From Paracoccaceae bacterium Fryx2 (GTDB taxonomy: Bacteria; Pseudomonadota; Alphaproteobacteria; Rhodobacterales; Rhodobacteraceae), in contig JAVSGI010000003.1 of assembly GCA_032334235.1 (NCBI GenBank), forward strand, positions 248,001 to 312,000: a stretch of 64,000 nucleotides of DNA. Direction: 5' to 3'. The position numbers and the translations under genes were made by a program. Within the stretch, counting starts at the first letter, position 1, and each line of letters starts with the position of its first letter. This document shows, in pieces, positions 41,290-51,468 of the stretch. The notes beneath the pieces are model-generated. The model was not told the DNA's origin. It did no database searches and saw nothing but the letters and a program-made list of their open reading frames with translations.

Positions 41290-43179
41290 CCCAAGTTCGA
41301 CAGTTAAACGCGTAAGTGATTGATATTATTATGGCGTAATAGCCAAAAATGTAACTACGGGGCCCTATCGGGCGGGTTTTGGCAGGCTCAGGGCATCAAA
41401 AAGCTCGAGTTGCGCCGGGGTTGGCGTGGTGGTTCCTTGGAACGTTTTTTCCGCGATACGGGCTTGATGCCTGTGGATGCGAGCCAGCAGGTCGAGCGCC
41501 GTGCGAGGGCTGCCGGCGTGTCCCTTGGCCTTCAGGCGCATGCGCATGACGCGGTAGAGCACGAGGGCGAGAAAGCAGATCAAGGCATGGGCGCGGATGC
41601 GGTCTGGCAGGCGATGATGAACCGGCGCGATCTCGATATCGGATTTCAGGACGCGGAAGCCGCGTTCGATATCGGCCAGGCTCTTATAGCGGGTGACTGC
41701 CTCCGCGGGCGTGAGGTCGGGAGCGTTGGTCAGAAGCGCCAGCTTGCCATCGAAGAGCTCTGCCTGGGTGATGGCATCCTCGTCCACGGCCCAGCTGAAG
41801 CGGTCTGCGGTATAGTCGGCCTTGATGAAGCGGGTCAGCTCGGCCTCTGCCACGGCGCGGGTGAAGCGGCTGTAGGCGCCCCGGTCGGAGGCGCGGCGAC
41901 CGCGGGCGGTCTCGCCGGCGTCCTGTGCATCCAGCCGTGTCACCAGCTTGTCGGCCATGGTTTCCAGCTCCGCTATCCGCTCCCGCCGCTTGGCCGATTG
42001 CAGCGCTGCCCGGTCGGGATCCTGAGCCACGATGAGCCGGTTGCCAGCAAAGGCAGCCTCGGCAAGACCCTCCACGAAAGCCAACCCACGGAAGGTCTCG
42101 ACGAGTTCCCCATAGCGGCGGGCCGGCACGGCCAAGATGAACTCGAGCTTGCGGCCACCATGATCGGCCATGGCGGTGAGCTCACCGATGTTGTCGAGGC
42201 TCAGCAGGCCACGGTCCGCCACCAAGATGATACGCTGGATGGGGAAACGCTGCAGCACGGTTTTGAGCATGGCCTGCAACGTCTTGGTTTCAGCCACATT
42301 GCCGGGGTGGACCGTATGCATCAGAGGCAGGCCCTCGGCGGTCTGCACGACGCCGAGGACGAACTGGCGGGCGATGCCGCCGGTTTCCTTGTTCATGCCA
42401 AAGGCGCGCAGATCGTCGTCGACCCTCCCCTCCCCGTGGATGCGCACGGTGGTCAGATCATAGAAGACAATGGCCAGATCATGATCCACGAGGGGCCTGA
42501 TCTGACGGGCGAGCGCGCCCTCGACAGTCTCGGCATGGTCCATCAGCGCATCCATGGCACGCAGCAGATGCTGGTGGGTGACGCCCTGTGGCATCGCGGG
42601 CATTGCCACGGTTTCGAGCCAGCGCAGGCACCCGAGCTTGCTGTCCGGGGCGCAGAGCCGATTGAACACCATGGCGCGGATCAGGGCCTCAGCGTCGATC
42701 TCCCTGCGCCCGGATCGCAGGGCGCGCTGCAGGGCGCGATCAAAGCCGAGATCCTTCCAAAGCTCGTGAAGGGCGAAGACGTCGCCGTAGCCGAGGGAGG
42801 CATCGTAGATGACATCCGACGCCGTATTTTCAGCGCGCCCGGCTGCACGGTTCAGCCCGTTGATGAGGGCATCGAGCTGTCCCAGTTTGAACGCATCCAG
42901 CCGACCGAGATTGGCCACGACGCGCAGCCGCGACTTGCCCGCATCGTTGCGGAACGACTCGACAATCTGCAGGTAGCGGCGACCGCCGGACTCTGTGACG
43001 CGCGTAAACATGGAATGCAGAATAGAGGAAAAACCGCTGAAAATAAAGGGAATTTATCGCTAGGGCGTGTAACTACAGATACGTTGCAAAAGCCATCTTG
43101 GGGCGAGCTAACCACTTGATTTTCCTATCCTGACGATTCCAAAACTACCAAAAACCGCCCCGCAGCTGTCGAACTTGGG
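41290..43179 (-). mobile_element. IS1634-family element lacking target duplication
   Basis: An 1890-bp element bounded by the 14-bp inverted repeats CCCAAGTTCGACAG (41290-41303) and CTGTCGAACTTGGG (43166-43179). The flanks (…CCCAGCCCC on the left, CGTGTGG on the right) do not match, so no target duplication is seen. The left flank belongs to the broken tail gene of module B and the right flank to module A. The element therefore appears to mark a recombination or deletion joint. Confidence 0.85.
41365..43011 (-). CDS. IS1634-family transposase
   Basis: 548 residues, a DDE transposase of the IS4/IS1634 type. Typical blocks are VIYDASLGYGDVFALHELWKDLG, LAIVFYDLTTVRIHGEG for the first Asp, and LILVADRGLLSLDN-like sequence for the second. 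YKSLADIERGFRVLKSDIEIAPVHHRLPDRIRAHALICFLAL is the hallmark C-terminal block with Glu. It is full length and intact. Confidence 0.94.
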   Translation of the reverse strand: MFTRVTESGGRRYLQIVESFRNDAGKSRLRVVANLGRLDAFKLGQLDALINGLNRAAGRAENTASDVIYDASLGYGDVFALHELWKDLGFDRALQRALRSGRREIDAEALIRAMVFNRLCAPDSKLGCLRWLETVAMPAMPQGVTHQHLLRAMDALMDHAETVEGALARQIRPLVDHDLAIVFYDLTTVRIHGEGRVDDDLRAFGMNKETGGIARQFVLGVVQTAEGLPLMHTVHPGNVAETKTLQAMLKTVLQRFPIQRIILVADRGLLSLDNIGELTAMADHGGRKLEFILAVPARRYGELVETFRGLAFVEGLAEAAFAGNRLIVAQDPDRAALQSAKRRERIAELETMADKLVTRLDAQDAGETARGRRASDRGAYSRFTRAVAEAELTRFIKADYTADRFSWAVDEDAITQAELFDGKLALLTNAPDLTPAEAVTRYKSLADIERGFRVLKSDIEIAPVHHRLPDRIRAHALICFLALVLYRVMRMRLKAKGHAGSPRTALDLLARIHRHQARIAEKTFQGTTTPTPAQLELFDALSLPKPAR

Positions 43180-43227
43180 CGTGTGGCGCAGACAATGGTG
43201 TTGGCCTCGTCTGAGTATTGCAGAAAT

Positions 43228-44340
43228 TCATACAACGGTGCTCTCCACATTTGAGTAGACTGGGGCGGGGAATATATTCGTACCGTCAGTGTAAATATAG
43301 GGGGTTGTGATTACACTGTTTCCAGTTCCGGAGCCGATTGAATGTTCAATATATAATGTGTCGCCCGGATTAACGGCTATATCAACTGATCTCTCAATAA
43401 TAGAAAGAGACCCAGTTCTTGTGAATGTTGTCAAAGTTGTCAGAACCATCCCACGGGAGCGTTTGAACCTCATCGTTGATGTGTTACCCGTATTCGAGAC
43501 CTGCTGGCCCGCCTTGTAAGTGACAGTACCGGCCTGCATAAACCCGACTTCGCCCATAATGGTGAATATCGAGCTGCTTTGTGTTGAGTTCGCGTTTTTC
43601 ACCTTAACCACTGTCCCAACAGTCAGCCGTTCCAGCGCATCAAGTCCAACCGCCGCAACCGCCACAATCGCCGCCTCAGTGTAAATCGTCACAGTCGTTG
43701 CCGAGTCCACCCGGATCCGGAAAGTACCAGAGCCGTTGTTGATGACTGCGTTGCCGACGATGGTCACACCCGTGCCGCCCACAAGCGTCAGATTGAAAGC
43801 AGCAAGATTGACGATGGTGAACGCGCAGGTGGTTCCCACCACATATCCACCCAACTGGGCAATGATATTGGTGGCGATGGCTGTATTCACGTTCCGGTTG
43901 GCCGTTGGTGTGCCGACAAATATCTTGCTGTTGACCATGTTCGCTGCGGTCATGGTTGTGTTGGAATCTGGAAGAACAACTTCTGTGGCGAGGTTCACAT
44001 CGCCTGCGGTGAAGGATACAGGGCCGGTGAATGCCGCGCCCGCCAGAGCGGCCTTCTCAGTGCCCAGCTCATTCAGCGCGGCCTGCACATTTGTCGCAGT
44101 AATCGTCCCGGAAGCAACGTTGGCGACATCAGCCGCTGTGATGCCGATCCAGCCGTTGTTGAGCGCATTGCGAATTCTCAGCACGGGAAGTGCGCCGGAT
44201 GAATCTATCCATATCTGACCTGCTCTTGTTGTGAGTGGTGCCGTCGCAGCATACTCATTTCCCTGAAGATCTGTCAGGATCAGGTTCAGCTCGGCGCGGA
44301 ACTGCGCTCCGGACAGGTTGGCAAGGTTGTAGTCGCCCAT
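43228..44340 (-). CDS. Phage tail fibre, module A
   Basis: About 370 residues from MGDYNLANLSGAQFRAELNLILTDLQ. The shaft contains TGPVSFTAGDVNLATEVVLPDSNTTM, ATNIIAQLGGYVVGTTCAF and a terminal domain (YKAGQQVSNTGNTSTMRFKRSRGM, YIYTDGTNIFPAPVYSN). The ATG at 44340 overlaps the J fragment's stop. It is not obviously related to the module B fibres at its C-terminus and could be the receptor-binding fibre of the other phage. Confidence 0.82.
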   Translation of the reverse strand: MGDYNLANLSGAQFRAELNLILTDLQGNEYAATAPLTTRAGQIWIDSSGALPVLRIRNALNNGWIGITAADVANVASGTITATNVQAALNELGTEKAALAGAAFTGPVSFTAGDVNLATEVVLPDSNTTMTAANMVNSKIFVGTPTANRNVNTAIATNIIAQLGGYVVGTTCAFTIVNLAAFNLTLVGGTGVTIVGNAVINNGSGTFRIRVDSATTVTIYTEAAIVAVAAVGLDALERLTVGTVVKVKNANSTQSSSIFTIMGEVGFMQAGTVTYKAGQQVSNTGNTSTMRFKRSRGMVLTTLTTFTRTGSLSIIERSVDIAVNPGDTLYIEHSIGSGTGNSVITTPYIYTDGTNIFPAPVYSNVESTVV

Positions 44341-45417
44341 CAGAGAACCTCCTCGGCATGAATGCGTAGTTTTGTGACCAGCACGTTGAAATCCGGGCTG
44401 CTCGACGTCAGCCGCGCCCGAAACTCCGCCGCGCGCACATTGAACTCGGAACTGTCGAGGCGCGACCATGCGGACCAGACGGGCGACACTGCAGGGTTGT
44501 CGTCGGTAACCCGCGCCTCGACGATCACGTCGATCAGCGCCCCTTCGGAGTTGTCAAAATCGACCCAGGTGTCGATCAATTGCACACGGGCGTCGATCAG
44601 CGCGGCAAGGTTCAGCGCCGCCACGTCGATTGCCGAGCGCAGCCGCACCCGCTTCAGCGCGCCGAAGTCCATGCCCGCAGGGAAGGTGAAGAGCCCTTCT
44701 GCAGCTATATTGGTGAGTTTCAGCGCCCCGGTATCGACCACGACATTGACAAGTGTCCCGAGCCAGACCGGATCGGCGGTGAGGCTCAACACCGGGGCAA
44801 ACAGCAGCACCTGCGCGCCCTTGCTCGAGACGCTCGCCACCGGCCCTAAATTGCCAGTGTTGTCCATCGCCCGCACAATGTAGGATCCGGGTTTCAGCGG
44901 AACGGTTGCGATGGCATCGGAACCGGCCACCTCGTCCATGCTGGTCGATGTAGACCATGTCGGGATCGCCGCCGCCGAATGGCGGATCACGATGCGCCCG
45001 CCGATCCGCACGTCGAGATCGGTGGAGGGCCGCCATTTCAGGATGGCGAGGCCACCGGCGGTCTGGATTGTCAGGCTGTCCAATGCCGCAGGCGGGGCGG
45101 TCAGCCCGAGGACTTCCATGCTGTTGCCTGCATAAGGGGAGGACACGCCGATCACCGAGATCGCTTTGACTTCCACCTCCCAGCGGCCGGGCTTCACATC
45201 GCGGATTTCCCAGAAGAGCTGATCGGTCCGCCCGAACGTTTTGAATGCATCCCCGGTGGATGCGCCGAGCTCGCTCACCACGCGGCGCGCCCGGATCTGA
45301 TATTCGTGCACGAAGTCCGATGGTGCCTCGGTCCAGGACGCGAGGATCAGCGTGCGCACGCCGGTACCGCTGCGGGTCTCGTATAGCGCCTCTGCCAGCC
45401 ACGGTGTGCCGGGGCTC
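44340..45417 (-). pseudogene. C-terminal fragment of a second tail tip protein J
   Basis: Encodes about 358 residues homologous to the C-terminal part of the J protein at 34535-37081. Shared blocks are RIGGRIVIRHS, KPGSYIVRAMDN, SKGAQVLLF, DFGALKRVRLRS and FNVLVTKLRIHAEEVL. The 5' part, which would be about 500 residues, is missing because an IS3-family element begins exactly at 45418. It cannot make a functional tail tip. Two J genes of moderate similarity in one window argue for two phages. Confidence 0.88.
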
Positions 45418-45468
45418 TGAACCGCCCCGGGTTTACCGGAGGGCAAAACTCTCGGAGAATTGCCCATT

Positions 45469-45810
45469 ATGGAACAGACACAAAAGAAGAAGACCGCGAA
45501 GCCGTATTCCCCCGAGTTCCGCGAACGTGCGGTGCGGCTGGTTATGGAACACCGCGATGAGTATGAGAGCGAAGGTGCGGCGCTGACGGCGATCGCAGGC
45601 AAATTGGGTTGTTCGCCGGACAGTCTTCGCGTTTGGGCCCGGCAGGTCCAGCGTGATGGCGGCGACCGGCCAGGCCAGACAAGTGCCGATAAGGCACGGA
45701 TAAAGGAGTTGGAGCGCGAGAACCGGGAACTTAGGCAGGTCAATGAGATCCTGCGCAAAGCTTCAGCGTATTTTGCTCAGGCGGAGCTCGACCGCCCGTT
45801 TCGCAAATGA
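45469..45810 (+). CDS. IS3-family OrfA (helix-turn-helix protein)
   Basis: 113 residues from MEQTQKKK. It has a helix-turn-helix with PYSPEFRERAVRLVMEH and CSPDSLRVWARQVQRD, then a leucine-zipper-like C-terminus ([37 protein letters not shown]), as in OrfA of the IS51-type subgroup. OrfB starts at an ATG overlapping the OrfA stop. A fused OrfAB by frameshift is normal for this family, but I could not fix a slippery site. Confidence 0.93.
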   Translation: MEQTQKKKTAKPYSPEFRERAVRLVMEHRDEYESEGAALTAIAGKLGCSPDSLRVWARQVQRDGGDRPGQTSADKARIKELERENRELRQVNEILRKASAYFAQAELDRPFRK

Positions 45811-46712
45811 TGGATTTCATTGAGGAAAGCCGAGAGGCATTCGGGGTCGAGCCGATCTGCAAAGCGCTGCAGTTTGCCCCTTCCACCTATTATGACCGGC
45901 GCGCCATTGTGCGTGACCCTGAGCGGGCATCGCGCCGAGCAAAGTCCGACGCTGCAATGAGCCTCAAGATCGACGGGGCCTGGGCGGACAACCGCAAACT
46001 TTACGGCGCCCGGAAGGTCTGGCACGTTCTGCGGCGAGACGGCGAAGATGTCGCCCGCTGCACGGTGGAGCGATTGATGCGCGCCTTGGGCATCAGGGGT
46101 GTGGTTCGGGGCAAAAGGGTCGTCACCACGAACCCGGACACGTCACTGCCCTGCCCCGACGATAAGGTGAACCGGATCTTCAAAGCGGATCGGCCAAACA
46201 AGCTGTGGGTTTCGGACTTCACTTATGTGCCGACCTGGTCGGGGACAGTCTACGTAGCCTTCGTGATCGATGTCTTCGCACGGCGGATCGTTGGCTGGCG
46301 CGTGTCCACATCCATGACGACCAAGTTCGTCCTCGACGCGCTGGATCAAGCGATCTGGCAAAGAAAAACGCTGGATAACAAAAGCTTGGTCCACCATTCC
46401 GACCGTGGATCGCAATACCTGTCGATCAAATATACCGAACGACTGGCTCAAGCTGAGATCGATCTCTCAGTCGGAACCGTCGGTGATGCCTATGATAACG
46501 CACTGGCCGAATGCGTCATAGGCCTGTTCAAAACCGAGGTGATCAACCAGATCGGACCGTGGAAATCGATGCGCGAAGTCGAATGGGAAACCCTGAAGTG
46601 GGTCGATTGGTATAACAATCGTCGCCTGCTCGGCCCTATCGGCTACGTCCCACCCGCTGAAGCAGAGGAGGCGTTCTATGCAAACCTGAACACAATCGAT
46701 ATGGTCGCCTAG
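45807..46712 (+). CDS. IS3-family OrfB transposase
   Basis: 301 residues with an rve-type DDE domain: [23 protein letters not shown] (first Asp), [12 protein letters not shown] (second Asp), [13 protein letters not shown] (Glu, D-35-E spacing). [12 protein letters not shown] is the upstream HTH_21 region and [15 protein letters not shown] the conserved end. The frame is intact. The start ATG overlaps the OrfA stop by four bases. Confidence 0.94.
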   Translation: MMDFIEESREAFGVEPICKALQFAPSTYYDRRAIVRDPERASRRAKSDAAMSLKIDGAWADNRKLYGARKVWHVLRRDGEDVARCTVERLMRALGIRGVVRGKRVVTTNPDTSLPCPDDKVNRIFKADRPNKLWVSDFTYVPTWSGTVYVAFVIDVFARRIVGWRVSTSMTTKFVLDALDQAIWQRKTLDNKSLVHHSDRGSQYLSIKYTERLAQAEIDLSVGTVGDAYDNALAECVIGLFKTEVINQIGPWKSMREVEWETLKWVDWYNNRRLLGPIGYVPPAEAEEAFYANLNTIDMVA

Positions 46713-46753
46713 TCGTTGAACAAATCACCCTCCGGTAAACCCGGGGCGGTTCA

Positions 46754-47670
46754 CGTCCGGACCGCAGGGTCAGCGCCACCGCGACTGTCTTGAGCCCGGT
46801 GGTGGCGTAATCCATATCGCCGGTTTCCAGCAGCAGCGCATCAGGCCGACCGAGCGCATCGGCGCTGTAGATCACGACCTTGCCGAGCGCCGCGGCAACC
46901 GCGACCGTCACGTTGACCGCCAGCGTGTCGATAACAATGTCCACGCGGGGCATGAACGCAAAAAGCTCGAAGCGATCTGCAGCACCGATAAGGGCTCCTG
47001 TCGCCGAACCAGACCCCATGGTTGTCAGGATGTATTCGCCACCAACTGGCATCAGAAAAGGAACATCATTCTGCCCGTCGATGATCCATGTCTGGCCCCC
47101 CAATCGCGCCCGCAGTTGCCCCGTCGTCGAGTTGTGCCATATGGTGCCGTTCGCTGGACTGACCGGATCGCTGGCCTGCCCGGTCAGCAGCACCGGCACA
47201 GAAAAGGTCTTGGCTCCGGTAAATGTCTGAGCCAATCCAAGAACGGCGAGGGTGTCGCTCGCATTCGGTATGGTGAGGGTCCGGGTGGTGCCCGCGGTGA
47301 TGCCCGACAACTGGAACTGCACCTTCCTGGTGTCGTTCGCATTGTCCACAATGGTGAACGTCGCATCATCGAATACCACGAAGTCCTGCGCCACCGCCGC
47401 AATGAACACATTGGCCGACCCGGACAGATTCAGCAGCGCACCCGTGCTGCTTTCGGTCAGAACGCGCGAAAGTGTCGCGGCGGCGGCGGTATAGACGCCG
47501 GTGCCGATTTCCCAGGCCGTGCCATCCTCGATCACATAGCGGACGCTGGATGCATTCGCCACGCCAGCAGCGGCAAAGGTGCGGAACCCACTGGCTGCCG
47601 CGCCAAGGGTGACGGTGCCCGTGCCTGTGGTGCCCGTGGCGACTTTTACGCGGTTTGCCAAGACGGGCAT
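46754..47670 (-). pseudogene. Phage tail fibre-like gene cut by IS3
   Basis: Encodes about 305 native residues. The N-terminus ([32 protein letters not shown]) is a conserved block of a tail gene found between the WGGEWW-type tail protein and the L-like gene in Rhodobacterales siphophages. It continues with [43 protein letters not shown]. At 46754 the frame runs into IS3 sequence, so the C-terminus is lost. Together with the J fragment across the IS, it supports a deletion. Confidence 0.78.
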
Positions 47671-47710
47671 GGGATTTCCTTCGGGTGATGGTGCATGATT
47701 GAAGCGTGGC

Positions 47711-48304
47711 TCATAGTGCTTCCCTGGCGGCGAGGGTGAACAGGAAGGTATCGGCCCGCCCGATGCGCGATGGCACCGGGGCGGTCAGGCGCAGCAACAC
47801 GCCCGGGGCAGCGATTTGCAGCGTGTCACCACCGGTGGGCGATGTTCGCAGCCGTGGCACGAAGGCGAGCGTCGCCGCACCTGCACCGCTGGTCACCACA
47901 TCCGCGGTGAGCTGATACAGCCGCGTGGCGGTATCGGTGCCGAGCGAGAAGAAGTCCCCGGCAAACAGCGGGGTGCTTGAGAGCGGCCAGCCGCCGGTGA
48001 CCAGCGTCCCGCCAACTTGTGCCCCGCCCGTGACATTGGGCGCGAGAACACTCCCAGGCTGTTTGATCGTCGGGTCGCGGAACAGGAACCGGCCGCGCAG
48101 CCCGCCGAGTGCTGCGAAGAATGCCGAGAGGATGCGGGCGTTGCGTCCATTGGTGCGCGCAATCTCGATTGCGTAGTCCCACCATTCCCCGCCCCAGTCC
48201 TGCACCTGTTCGGTGCCGGTAAAGGGTGATGTGGCCACCGCTGTGCTGGTCATCAGGCGGCGCTCGAGCGATTGCACGAAGGTGAGGGGAAGTTCTGGAA
48301 TCAT
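47711..48304 (-). CDS. Phage tail protein ([12 protein letters not shown] type)
   Basis: 197 residues, beta-rich, with [51 protein letters not shown] and a series of beta-turns ending with [15 protein letters not shown]. Related phage tail genes lie between tape measure and fibre in Rhodobacterales siphophages, as here. It is likely a distal tail or baseplate hub protein. The ATG start is 17 bp after the tape measure stop. Confidence 0.8.
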   Translation of the reverse strand: MIPELPLTFVQSLERRLMTSTAVATSPFTGTEQVQDWGGEWWDYAIEIARTNGRNARILSAFFAALGGLRGRFLFRDPTIKQPGSVLAPNVTGGAQVGGTLVTGGWPLSSTPLFAGDFFSLGTDTATRLYQLTADVVTSGAGAATLAFVPRLRTSPTGGDTLQIAAPGVLLRLTAPVPSRIGRADTFLFTLAAREAL

Positions 48305-48320
48305 CGATCAGTCCCTCCGG

Positions 48321-50798
48321 TCAAAACGCATGGCCGCGACGCCTGCCGTCCGCCACGCTGGCCTTGGCGATCCGGGCAATCTCGGGAATGGCCGCGCGCA
48401 TCGAGGCCGCGATCTGCTCGGCGACACCGGCCTGCGCCCCGCGCGCATCGATGCTGATCGTGACACCGCCCGATCCGCCACCCGCGCCGCCACCGCGTGC
48501 GACACCGCGTGCGACCTCGGCCCGCGACAGCACCCGTTCGCCGCGCTGCAAGATCGAAGGCACCTCGTCAGGCCGAAGACCTGCCCAGCCGCCCGCATGC
48601 ATCCGTGGTGCCCCCGCGAAGGCCAGTGCGGGCACCATTCGGCTCGGGCCCGGTGCCCCGACCATGCCGCCTGCATGGTTGACCGACGCGGAGACCCCGC
48701 CGACCGCAGCGGAGATCCCCGCAGAGAGCCAATCGGCCAGCGGGCCCAGCACAGCGTTCTTGAAGGTCAGTGTTGCGAGATCAGCGAGGATTGACGAGAT
48801 CAGCGCTTTGAAGTCGAACTTGCCGGTGGTCACGAACTCCCGGAACGCACTCTCGGCCGACTGGAAGGCCGAGGTCAGGGTTTCGCCCAGGCCCTTGCCC
48901 CAATCCATCGCGCCCTTGGCATAATCGGCCAGGGAGGCAGTGACCGCATCCCAGCCCGCCGCAGCCTCCTCTGCCGCCTTCTTGATCGCAGGACCAGCGC
49001 CACCTGCGGATTTGCCAGCATCCTCAAGGCCGACCTCCAAATCAGCGGCAGCAGCGGCAGCGGCGGCCAGCGCGTCCTCACCCTCATTGCCGGAGCCGAG
49101 AATGGCGTCTTTCAAAGCCTGCCAGGCGGCCAGCGGTCGGGTGGCCGCCTCGGTCAGCATGCCCGAGGCTTCGGTATAGGCGGCAGCACGGTCGCGCGCG
49201 TCATCGGCCATGGTGCCAAGCCCAAGGTCTGGCACCTCAAGGTAGGTCTCGCCCATCGCCGCCTTGAACGCATCGGCGGCGGCGGCCCCGGCGGCGGTTG
49301 CCGCACCCTCGAACGGATTGTCGACACGGCCCAAAGTGACCGGAACCACGGTGCCGATCTGAATGCCATCCCCGCCGGTGGCCCAATCGGGCAGCATCGC
49401 CAGTGCCGCGTTCAAGCCGCCGATGAAGGTGTTGATCCGAGTGACGACGCCGTTCAGCATCGCCTCGACGCCAGAGATCAGCCCGTTCGCCGCCTGAAAC
49501 GCGAAGTCGCCAATCGCCGAGGGCAGCGCGGACCAGATCGCCTTGACGGCATCAAACGCCCCCTGAAACACCCCCGCTGTGGAGTTACCGAAGCCGACAA
49601 CCGCCACCAGCGCGCCTTGCATCGCCTCGGCAACGGTGGCGGTGATCCCCGACCAGCTGGCACTCAGGCTGGCAACCACCGCATCGATGCCAAGGCCGAT
49701 CCGATCCCAGACCTCGCTTGCAAGATCTTTCAGCAGCCCGAGGGCCGCGCCAAATCCACCCACGGCTGAGACCAGTTTGGAGAACTGATAGACCAACTCG
49801 CCCGCGCCGACGATCAGTGCACCAATGCCGGTGCGGATCAGCGCGCCGCGCAGGATCACCAATGCGGTGGCGAGGCCGCGCACCGAGAGCGCCGCTGCCG
49901 CCAGCGCGACCACCCAGCGCCCGGCAAAGAATGCGGCGAATACCAACGTGATGCTGGAAATCCGCCCGATATTTTCGCCCAGAAAGCTGATGGTGGTCTG
50001 GAACGCCCCGCCTGCCCGCGTGGCAGCGGCCAGCACATTGGCCACAGTCTCCAGCGCCGGAGCGACCGCGACGGTCAGCTGGTTGGCAAGGCCAAGCCAG
50101 ACCAGGCCGAGCCGGTCGATGGCATCGCCCGCAGTGCGGATTTGATCGGCATCCTGATCTGACACCGCGACACCGAAGTCGGTCACGTCCTGGGATGCCT
50201 GGCGCAGCGTCGCAGAGTCGATCCGGCTGAAGGCGAGTGCGGCCTTGGCCCCGAACAGATCAGAGGCCACGGCAGCCCGCTCGGCAGGCGAGACAAACTT
50301 GGTCAGCGCATCTTGAATGGCAACGATGCGCTCATCGAGCGGCAGAGCCTGCAGATCGGCGGCGGTCAGGTGCAGCCGCTGCAAAGCTGTCACCGCCGTG
50401 CCGGTGCCGCCCGCCGCATTGGAGAGGTTCAGGGTCAGCTTCTTGGTGGCGGCTGTGATTTCCTCGATCGACACCCCGGCCAGATCGCCCGCAAAGGTCA
50501 GCACCTGAATGCTGCGGGTGGTGGTGCCGAGCGATTGCGCCAGATTGGCCTGCGCATCGATGGTTTCCAGCCCCGAGCGGACCATCGCGATGCCAGCGGC
50601 CGCCGCAGCCGCAATGGCCACCGCCGCCGCAATCTTCACCCGGGTGGAAAACGCAGCCAGCCTTGCGTTGGCCCTTTCCATCTCCGATGACAGGCGGCCG
50701 AAGCCGCGGGCACCGGCATCGCCGACGCCTTCCAACTCGGCGCGCACCTGTTTGCCGCCCACGGCCGACAGCCGCACGCTCACTCGTTTCTCGGTCAT
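48321..50798 (-). CDS. Phage tail tape measure protein
   Basis: 825 residues with the composition of a tape measure: alanine-rich helices and coiled coil at the N-terminus (VRLSAVGGKQVRAELEGVGDAGARGFGRLSSEMERANARL), then TMP-like hydrophobic stretches (around 285-325, 355-365, 410-480), and a C-terminal domain with GGAGGGSGGVTISIDARGAQAGVAEQIAASMRAAIPEIAR. It sets tail length. The length corresponds to a tail of roughly 120 nm by the usual rule of about 0.15 nm per residue, but this is only an estimate. Confidence 0.9.
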   Translation of the reverse strand: MTEKRVSVRLSAVGGKQVRAELEGVGDAGARGFGRLSSEMERANARLAAFSTRVKIAAAVAIAAAAAAGIAMVRSGLETIDAQANLAQSLGTTTRSIQVLTFAGDLAGVSIEEITAATKKLTLNLSNAAGGTGTAVTALQRLHLTAADLQALPLDERIVAIQDALTKFVSPAERAAVASDLFGAKAALAFSRIDSATLRQASQDVTDFGVAVSDQDADQIRTAGDAIDRLGLVWLGLANQLTVAVAPALETVANVLAAATRAGGAFQTTISFLGENIGRISSITLVFAAFFAGRWVVALAAAALSVRGLATALVILRGALIRTGIGALIVGAGELVYQFSKLVSAVGGFGAALGLLKDLASEVWDRIGLGIDAVVASLSASWSGITATVAEAMQGALVAVVGFGNSTAGVFQGAFDAVKAIWSALPSAIGDFAFQAANGLISGVEAMLNGVVTRINTFIGGLNAALAMLPDWATGGDGIQIGTVVPVTLGRVDNPFEGAATAAGAAAADAFKAAMGETYLEVPDLGLGTMADDARDRAAAYTEASGMLTEAATRPLAAWQALKDAILGSGNEGEDALAAAAAAAADLEVGLEDAGKSAGGAGPAIKKAAEEAAAGWDAVTASLADYAKGAMDWGKGLGETLTSAFQSAESAFREFVTTGKFDFKALISSILADLATLTFKNAVLGPLADWLSAGISAAVGGVSASVNHAGGMVGAPGPSRMVPALAFAGAPRMHAGGWAGLRPDEVPSILQRGERVLSRAEVARGVARGGGAGGGSGGVTISIDARGAQAGVAEQIAASMRAAIPEIARIAKASVADGRRRGHAF

Positions 50799-50862
50799 GG
50801 ATCAGAAGCCTTGAATTTCAGGTTTGACTGTCTTACGTTTCTCGTATCGATCCAGAGGTGGT

Positions 50863-51081
50863 ATGATCATGTCCGAAACCGCAACGCTGTCCACGAAGTT
50901 CCAGATCTCGATCCCCAAGGCGATCCGCTCGGCCCAGCATTGGAAGGCCGGGCTGACGTTTGCCTTCATTCCCAAAGGAACGGGCGTTTTGCTTGTTCCG
51001 GTCCCGCAGCGGGAGGCGCTGAAGGGCCTTGCGAAAGGCGCATCAGCGACCGATTACCGTGACCGCGCGGATCGCTTCTGA
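50863..51081 (+). CDS. AbrB-type antitoxin of a second TA pair
   Basis: About 72 residues; the start is at 50863 or 50869. The fold is STKFQISIPKAIRSAQHWKAGLTFAFIPKGTGVLLVPVPQREALKGL, an AbrB hairpin with a toxin-binding tail (SATDYRDRADRF). AGAGGTGG precedes the start. It lies on the plus strand between the tape measure and the tail chaperone genes. The stop overlaps the toxin start by one base. Confidence 0.88.
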   Translation: MIMSETATLSTKFQISIPKAIRSAQHWKAGLTFAFIPKGTGVLLVPVPQREALKGLAKGASATDYRDRADRF

Positions 51082-51461
51082 TGGTGCTGGTCGATACATC
51101 GGCATGGATCGAATGGCTGATCGGCTCGCCCACTGGTGACAAGCTGACCGGACAGCTGCCGCAACAATCTGACTGGCTGGTACCGACAATGGTGCAGCTT
51201 GAGCTTGCTAAATGGCTTACCCGCGAGGTGGGCGAGGACAAGGCCGATCAGGTGACCGCCTTTACACAGGTCTGTCAGGTCATCCCTCTCGACACCGAGA
51301 TTGCCCTTGCGGCGGCCGAGGCATGCCGCACGCACCGGCTTGCCACCGCCGATGCCATCATCTTCGCGACCGCCCGCCTGCGCGATGCGACACTTCTGAC
51401 CTGCGACGCGCATTTCGACGGGCTGCCGGGTGTGATCCTGATCGGGAAGGTCAGCACCTGA
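51081..51461 (+). CDS. vapC: PIN-domain VapC toxin, second copy
   Basis: 126 residues: MVLVDTSAWIEWLIGSP (Asp5), MVQLELAKWL (Glu), RLATADAIIFATARLRDATLLTCDAHFDGLPGVILI (Asp residues near 92 and 110). It is a standard PIN nuclease toxin, with partner antitoxin directly upstream. It ends 7 bp before the end of the convergent GT reading frame. Sequence is distinct from the toxin at 37829-38236. Confidence 0.92.
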   Translation: MVLVDTSAWIEWLIGSPTGDKLTGQLPQQSDWLVPTMVQLELAKWLTREVGEDKADQVTAFTQVCQVIPLDTEIALAAAEACRTHRLATADAIIFATARLRDATLLTCDAHFDGLPGVILIGKVST

Positions 51462-51468
51462 TCGCAGA

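Larger units (their letters stand above)
45418..46753 (+). mobile_element. IS3-family element lacking target duplication
   Basis: A 1336-bp element with perfect terminal inverted repeats of at least 20 bp, beginning TGAACCGCCCCGGGTTTACC. The 3-4 bp direct repeat expected for IS3 is missing: left flank GCTC, right flank CGTC. The left side is the J fragment and the right side is the 3'-cut tail gene, so it is the second candidate joint for deletion. Confidence 0.9.

Noticed and set aside
41320-43119. Long plus-strand open frame of about 600 codons
   Set aside because: It lies exactly opposite the IS1634 transposase; GC-rich coding DNA commonly opens the antisense frame. Composition is not protein-like.
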